From positions 62,001 to 126,000 of the forward strand of contig MU839856.1 of NCBI GenBank assembly GCA_030411725.1: a stretch of DNA of 64,000 nt, read 5' to 3'. Every line of letters begins with the position of its first letter. Position 1 is the first letter of the stretch. Below, piece after piece: positions 60,668-64,000 of this stretch. The stretch comes from Echria macrotheca. Lineage: Eukaryota > Ascomycota > Sordariomycetes > Sordariales > Schizotheciaceae. The notes under the pieces are model-generated. The model was not told the DNA's origin. It saw only the letters and a program-made list of their open reading frames with translations, and searched no databases. The translations under genes were made by a program, and so were the position numbers.

Positions 60668-62864
60668 ACTACTGATATTGTAAGTTAAAGGTATTTAAAA
60701 ATAAGCTGTATTTGCTAAAAGAGAATGCGTTTTTAGGTGTTGTCCAGGCTTTCTAATTTATCCGGCGTTTTTAGCACTAGCTACTCGCAAAGTAGTTAAT
60801 TGCTTAAGCGAAGCGCACCCTAACTAACAGGTAATAGAGACCGATCCCGAAACGGCTATTACAAATTTATAGTGCCCCAAGTTGGAAATATCTAATAAGT
60901 ACAAAGAAAGCGCAATGCCAACACAGATATAACCACTATATAATATATACGAAACTGAATCCGGTAAAAACGGACCACATCTACGTTCTAGCAGCGGAGC
61001 TAAGCCAACGAACAAAAGTATTTTAATTAATCGGGTAAAGGTATATTCTTCTATCCCATTATTAAACAGCTATTACATTATCTACTTTTAGACCTTATAC
61101 TAGCTCTTTAAAACCGCTAAAACTAATAAAATAAGTTTTTACACTTAATACGTAATCTGGAGCAGAACGGCTTAAAAACCGTCGGATTGCAGCTTACTAT
61201 AAATAACAGTCAATTCCCAACCATTCTCCCTAACGCTTACTACATGTTTTTCCAAATTAAAACAATTTATTCCTAACTTACAAATGCTTAAAAAATATAC
61301 TATAATAAACTTTAACCGCTTAATTAATTCTATAACTATATAGGCGCTATAACGACTTTCAACCAAACCTATACCTAATTAACCAGCCTTCCAAAAGGAT
61401 TGCCAGAATTCTAAGGTCAGCACCTTAGAATCCTAACTGTGGATATATGCCAGCACGAGTTAGGCCTACCCGGCCATCGAGTCCAGAGCGTCGAAGTTGA
61501 CACGGCTCGACATGAGGGACATGGCGTCTTGGGCGTCCACGATGCCCAGTGGCCCGATTATCGACTACTTTGCATCACAGAAAAGGCGTCCTCACGCTCG
61601 TACGGGAGGATACTCCTCGCGTTAAAAGACGTTTTTAAGCGAGACTAGCCGCTGCGCTAGTCTGATGTTGCTCTAGACGAGCTGTCCAACATTGAGTTGG
61701 AGTTGTTCGACATACTGTGCCGCTTCCAGATTCAACTCGTTGCTTGCAGGTTAATAGGCCCATTATACATTCATCGTTCGACTACCTATATACCGTCGAA
61801 CGATGCTGAGCATGAGTGACAATAGCAATTTGTGCTGCTGTGTGCGGAGACTGCGGCTGTGGGAAAACGTCCTCGACAACGGCTGTGACCTGTGCACCAA
61901 CGGCTACAACTTGGAAAAGGCTAAGAGCGCGTTGGGGAGAATGACGATGAGCTGGTCAAGTTGGATTGAGGCCGCGCGGTGAGTCGCCCTCTTGGCCACT
62001 CGCACTAGGAACGTTTACACGACTTGAAAGAGAACAGAGTGTGCGAGCGTGGCGCGTCTTTGGAAGCTCGAGATGAGCCGGCGGAGCCCCGTGGCCAGCT
62101 TTCCCGCGAGGCTTAACAGAAAATATCTATATCTAACTATCTAAGGAGGACAGAGGAGGTATGCATAGGCTCTTAGCGGCATCGTAAAACGGCCGGTTGC
62201 TTGGAGTCTCGACCCTGCCGGTTCACCCGAGCAGAAGCAATCAGGCTTGGCGGCTAGGTGTTTGACTGGCACCTGGAACATTATTAATCTGGAGAGCCTA
62301 CGTGATGATGAACCGGGCCATGAATTCGAGAGCAAGAAAAGCAAGGTCTTGACAAGTATGGCTACCAGGTACCTCAAGGAATGGTATTTGGAGATACCAA
62401 CCACGTAGGTGAGACTGGGCGTTGAAACTGAGCACAGAATAATCCGACGTTGATGACGGATGAAAATAGGTTGGATTTAAGAAACTGGTTAGTGGCCGAG
62501 ACACGCCGAAAGGTTCACTGACAGCAGTGCATCGACTGTTCCGGCAACAACTTGTTAGCTCTCATCTATCCGCTGAACTTTAACCTGCATAGGTACTTAT
62601 TTCCCACCTCGCTTCATCCTCAGACTGCTGGATACGAGAACCAAGATCTGAAGGAATTACGCCAAGCCGTTTCCAAGCGACATTGCTGCTGCCTGGAGTC
62701 TGGAACTAGTGCTCCGGATAAATTCATTGCGGAGTAGCCAAGAAAACCCGCCTGGTTTCAGCCCTAGGTCATAAGGCCCTGTGAATATCCTTAGTTAACC
62801 ACTTCCTGCCTCAGGTTTCTCACTGTCCGTTTTGCTTCTCTTACTCTACATTTACCAAACCAAG
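60668..62864. other. transition from repeat block to ordinary DNA, no gene supported
   Basis: A+T bias fades between 60,700 and 61,400. From about 61,440 the composition is ordinary. Open frames at 61,439-61,648, 62,141-62,504 and 62,552-62,737 are short and motif-free. The last 100 bp before 62,865 are pyrimidine-rich (TTTTGCTTCTCTTACTCTAC), a common feature of fungal 5' leaders, and probably belong to the HET gene promoter and leader. Confidence 0.5.
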
Positions 62865-64000
62865 ATGGCCACGCACAACTGGTGCAAGGCCTGCACCAGG
62901 ATTTTCGACGACGGCGGAGGCTATTCTGCGGTATTGGAGCACCAGAAGTCGTTCCAGACGGGCCAGTGGGCGCAAAGCAGCCCCCAACCCAACTTCTACA
63001 TGTCCAACGTTGCGCACGAAATACGGACCCTACCCGACACGGCAGCCACATGCGAGCTGTGTCGGTTTCTTCTCCGCGCCAAAGACGCGGTGCTCCACCA
63101 TGTCAAGGGAAAAGGATGCGACTGGGCGCCCTTCACCATCGAGATCTCGTGGGTCATTGTCACCAGAGGACAGCTAGTCTTCGGGATGAAGCCAGTTGGG
63201 GACGGATGGGTCGTCGACGACTATATACGCTTAATGTATACCGTGTACTGCGCACCTAGTCTCCCCTGTCCTTGGGGCGTGTTCCCCGTCATGGACTGGA
63301 CGCCTGGCGCAGCGTCACCCGCAGCTCTGCGCAAGATGTTTGCCTGGATTCGCCGGTGCACCACTGAGCACGCAGCGTGCAAAAGCGTCGGACTGTCTAG
63401 CCCGCTGCCAACAAGAGTGGTGGACGTTGGCGATCCTACCAATATCAAACTCATCGAGTCGTCGTGCATGACGGGCCGATACCTGTGTCTATCCCATTGC
63501 TGGGGCGAACATCAGCCACTGCGAACTCTGACATCCAACTACGCAGACCACCTCTCCAACATTCCCTGGTCCAGGATCCCCGAAACCTTTCAGGACGCCA
63601 TTACGCTAGCTCGTAAGCTGGGTTTCTCGTACATCTGGATTGACTCGCTCTGCATCGTGCAAGACGACGCGGCCGACTGGGAGGTCGAAGCCCTGAAGAT
63701 GATGGACATCTACCAGAACTGTTTCCTCACCATTGCGGCCACCTCATCTCCGACCTCCAACACGGGCCTATTCCTGGAGACCCAAATCCCGGCCGAGGTC
63801 TCGGGCATGACGGAGCAGGGCGACGTCTGTGCCTACCACCTCCGCCCATCGGTTCAACACTTCCCCCGCTCGCAAATCCCCGGCGACTTCTTCCAGCGTT
63901 GGCCCCTACTCACGCGCGCCTGGGTCCTCCAGGAACGCCTGCTTGCCCCGCGCGTCCTCCACGTCGCCCGTCCCGAGCTCTTTTGGGAATGCCGCTCCTG
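62865..64000 (+). CDS. HET (heterokaryon incompatibility) domain protein, 3' end outside the window
   Basis: ATG 62865 in good context (CCAAGATGGCC) opens a frame of 378 residues without a stop to the window edge. N-terminal WCKAC (6-10) and CELC (63-66) resemble the Cys pairs that often precede HET domains. The HET domain starts at YLCLSHCWG (206-214) and continues with IPETFQDAITLARKLGFSYI, WIDSLCIVQDD (258-268), MMDIYQNCFLTIAATSS and TRAWVLQERLLAPRVLH, all classical HET signatures. HET-domain proteins trigger death of fused hyphae of unlike genotype or act as execution modules downstream of NLRs. That this gene does so is inferred. No intron was detected in the visible part. Confidence 0.93.
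   Translation, partial: MATHNWCKACTRIFDDGGGYSAVLEHQKSFQTGQWAQSSPQPNFYMSNVAHEIRTLPDTAATCELCRFLLRAKDAVLHHVKGKGCDWAPFTIEISWVIVTRGQLVFGMKPVGDGWVVDDYIRLMYTVYCAPSLPCPWGVFPVMDWTPGAASPAALRKMFAWIRRCTTEHAACKSVGLSSPLPTRVVDVGDPTNIKLIESSCMTGRYLCLSHCWGEHQPLRTLTSNYADHLSNIPWSRIPETFQDAITLARKLGFSYIWIDSLCIVQDDAADWEVEALKMMDIYQNCFLTIAATSSPTSNTGLFLETQIPAEVSGMTEQGDVCAYHLRPSVQHFPRSQIPGDFFQRWPLLTRAWVLQERLLAPRVLHVARPELFWECRS

Larger units (their letters stand above)
18780..61100. repeat. A+T-rich, RIP-decayed nested transposon block
   Basis: About 42 kb of very A+T-rich DNA, with no intact long reading frame. Decayed transposase and pol frames retain conserved residues but carry TAA/TAG where Gln or Trp is expected and Asn where Asp is expected. 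This is the C-to-T/G-to-A signature of RIP. Repeats are nested, and several insertions are dated relative to each other by target-site duplications (listed separately). Stretches inside the block not listed below are diverged fragments of the same families or unassigned A+T-rich sequence. Confidence 0.9.

Noticed and set aside
18780..61100. Centromere or telomere interpretation of the A+T-rich block
   Set aside because: No telomeric repeats were seen, and the block is explained by identifiable RIP-decayed transposons. Its size alone does not support a centromere.
62882..63259. 125-residue frame overlapping the HET gene
   Set aside because: It is in a different frame within the HET coding region, which itself shows strong domain conservation.
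1..64000. tRNA or rRNA genes
   Set aside because: I looked for cloverleaf-like and conserved internal promoter patterns by eye and recognised none. A covariance-model scan would be needed to exclude them.

Overview
The window looks like nuclear DNA of a filamentous ascomycete (Pezizomycotina). Protein-coding genes carry short spliceosomal introns (50-77 nt, GT...AG). The families are typical of these fungi: a DUF7708-NACHT NLR-like gene, a HET-domain gene, a dynamin-like GTPase and a flavin-dependent halogenase. The middle 42 kb is extremely A+T-rich, with C-to-T/G-to-A decay and in-frame stops at former Gln/Trp codons, as repeat-induced point mutation (RIP) produces. No genus is assigned.

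Left gene-bearing part (1-18,780). An NLR-like gene on the minus strand (1-3917, six exons, C-terminus beyond the left edge) is followed by a decayed stretch. A two-exon gene of unknown function with a His-rich low-complexity segment lies at 5488-7757. Then come about 2.7 kb of mostly empty DNA, an intronless flavin-dependent halogenase (10,506-12,062), and a dynamin-superfamily GTPase with one 75-nt intron (14,057-16,636). No polyketide synthase is visible, so the halogenase stands alone here.

Repeat block (about 18,780-61,100). This is a nested transposon graveyard that can be resolved in part by target-site duplications (TSDs). It holds: (i) two related hAT-type families with CAGGGTTGG-like ends and long subterminal palindromic arrays, including one RIP-decayed autonomous copy with a readable transposase relic and minimal 172-176 bp copies that are almost only termini; (ii) three copies of a non-LTR-like element with a shared 3' end and 15-16 bp TSDs, two of them inside one hAT element; (iii) a 3.3 kb element with about 110 bp terminal inverted repeats; (iv) a 9.4 kb Ty3/gypsy element with 206 bp LTRs and a TTAAT TSD; (v) two elements with little or no RIP damage, a 167 bp solo LTR inside the gypsy element and a 624 bp inverted-repeat element, which suggests later insertion.

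Right part (61,100-64,000). DNA of ordinary composition resumes, and a HET-domain gene starts at 62,865 and runs off the right edge. The RIP block is thus flanked at the window scale by two gene classes used in fungal non-self recognition (NLR-like and HET), with a metabolic gene and a dynamin-like gene on the left side. No operons, CRISPR arrays, rRNA or tRNA genes were recognised.
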